A stretch of 64,000 nt of DNA, taken from Methylophaga sp. (lineage in GTDB: Bacteria; Pseudomonadota; Gammaproteobacteria; Nitrosococcales; Methylophagaceae). Below are positions 63,373-64,000 of the stretch, piece by piece. The position numbers were made by a program, and so were the translations under genes. The notes beneath the pieces were generated by a model. It saw nothing but the letters and a program-made list of their open reading frames with translations. It did no database searches and was not told the DNA's origin. Where the stretch lies: positions 1-64,000 of the forward strand of contig JAFIFW010000001.1 in the NCBI GenBank assembly GCA_020831825.1, given 5' to 3'. Each line of letters starts with the position of its first letter. Position 1 is the first letter of the stretch.

Positions 63373-64000
63373 CTAATAAATCGACGCCATTACACATCGA
63401 ATCACACCGTAATCGTAAGCTTCATCCAATGCCTGAAACACCGCTTTCAGGCTGTCGGCTTCATCAGCCAGCGATTCAATGGTGGAAATAATCGTGTTGA
63501 ATTCGCCGTCTTCCAGATCCAGTACTTTGTTCACATCCAGCAAACCGGCTTCAATGCCATCGGATAGGTGGCTGTATACCGTGCTGACTTTTAGTTCGCG
63601 CTGCTTGGCAATCTGCTCGGGCTTTAAGCCTTGTTCGTGCAAAATCAGGGTTTGATTGACGGTGTCACGCAAGCCATTATTCAATAATTCCGATAAAGGG
63701 TGTTGTTGAACGACATCCAAAAACTGCTGACCATAACGCTCCAGCTTTTGAGTGCCAATGCCGGAAATACGCGACATCGCTTGCATATCTTGAGGCCGGG
63801 CCAAACACATTTCCTGCAAAGTGGTGTCATGAAAAATCACAAACGGCGGCACACCATTTTGCTTGGCGATATCGGCACGTAGCTGGCGTAATGCTTCCCA
63901 TAGCGCCTGATCCTGTGGTCGCACTGCAGATTGTTTTTTATCCTTTTTACTAAGCGTTTGTTTGGCCTGCTGTTTGCGCAACAGCAGCTTTTGTTCGCCA
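63373..64000 (-). CDS. recQ: ATP-dependent DNA helicase RecQ, C-terminal part (cut by window edge)
   Basis: About 209 codons of the C-terminus are present; the frame continues to the right edge. It has an HRDC domain (around ALWEALRQLRADIAKQNGVPPFVIFHD, ending near SRISGIGTQKLERYG). A helix-turn-helix-like tail follows (LKPEQIAKQRELKVSTVYSHL), seen in RecQ-like and RQC-associated C-termini. The helicase core lies outside the window. The HRDC plus this tail make RecQ the best call. Confidence 0.85.
   Translation of the reverse strand, partial: GEQKLLLRKQQAKQTLSKKDKKQSAVRPQDQALWEALRQLRADIAKQNGVPPFVIFHDTTLQEMCLARPQDMQAMSRISGIGTQKLERYGQQFLDVVQQHPLSELLNNGLRDTVNQTLILHEQGLKPEQIAKQRELKVSTVYSHLSDGIEAGLLDVNKVLDLEDGEFNTIISTIESLADEADSLKAVFQALDEAYDYGVIRCVMASIY

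Overview
The window is a stretch of gammaproteobacterial chromosome, mostly dense housekeeping genes with short gaps. Evidence for the lineage includes the blocks lolB-ispE-tRNA-Gln-prs-rplY-pth-ychF, gloB-methyltransferase-rnhA-dnaQ, and rplU-rpmA-obgE with ispB divergent, plus sigma-32-type heat-shock promoters and an FNR/Anr-type box. A degenerate MxaD-like gene (a periplasmic SRPBCC protein of methanol-oxidation clusters) next to a YVTN propeller, together with sugar-phosphate genes (prk, tkt, gap, pgk, pyk, fba), suggests a methylotroph such as a Methylophaga relative. That placement is an inference, not proven by the sequence.

Layout. 1-600: start of a type I restriction gene (hsdR) running off the left edge, an AT-rich gap, and tRNA-Leu. 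0.6-9 kb: tetrapyrrole and nucleotide genes (hemN with an FNR box, a LOG-family gene, purD, prk, tsaC-hemF, hemA-prfA). 9-17 kb: TPR lipoprotein, lolB, ispE, tRNA-Gln, prs, rplY, pth, ychF, pldA, tRNA-Met. 17-23 kb: membrane and stress genes (HExxH protein, MscS channel, two-helix membrane protein, cold-shock protein, NfeD-slipin-MarC). 23-27.5 kb is the only clearly accessory segment: an unrecognised 512-residue protein, an IS5-family/IS903-group insertion sequence whose transposase has a nonsense codon, a frameshifted mxaD-like gene and a YVTN propeller. 27.5-35 kb: trmL, mltD-like, DUF2797-pyrD-mscS, gloB, methyltransferase, rnhA, dnaQ.

35-40 kb: grpE, dnaK and dnaJ, with separate sigma-32 promoters before grpE and before dnaK, then dapB. 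40-48 kb: thioredoxin-like protein, tkt, gap, pgk, pyk, fba. 47.7-52.6 kb: crcB-DUF190, serS, M50 protease, trpS, rluB. 52.6-57.2 kb, minus strand: diguanylate cyclase, SDR, small lipoprotein, and an overlapping 2Fe-2S protein/hpnD/hpnE squalene operon. 57.6-64 kb: ispB divergent from rplU-rpmA, obgE-proB, rpsT divergent from an exonuclease III gene, a DUF6435 gene, an intergenic region rich in inverted repeats, and the C-terminal part of recQ running off the right edge.

Functionally, HemN (low-oxygen, FNR-type promoter) and HemF (oxygen-requiring) give alternative routes for the same haem step fed by HemA. PRK, transketolase, GAPDH, PGK, pyruvate kinase and a class II aldolase form a pentose/triose phosphate network, but no RuBisCO or RuMP enzyme is visible here. 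No CRISPR array, prophage or complete defence system was seen.
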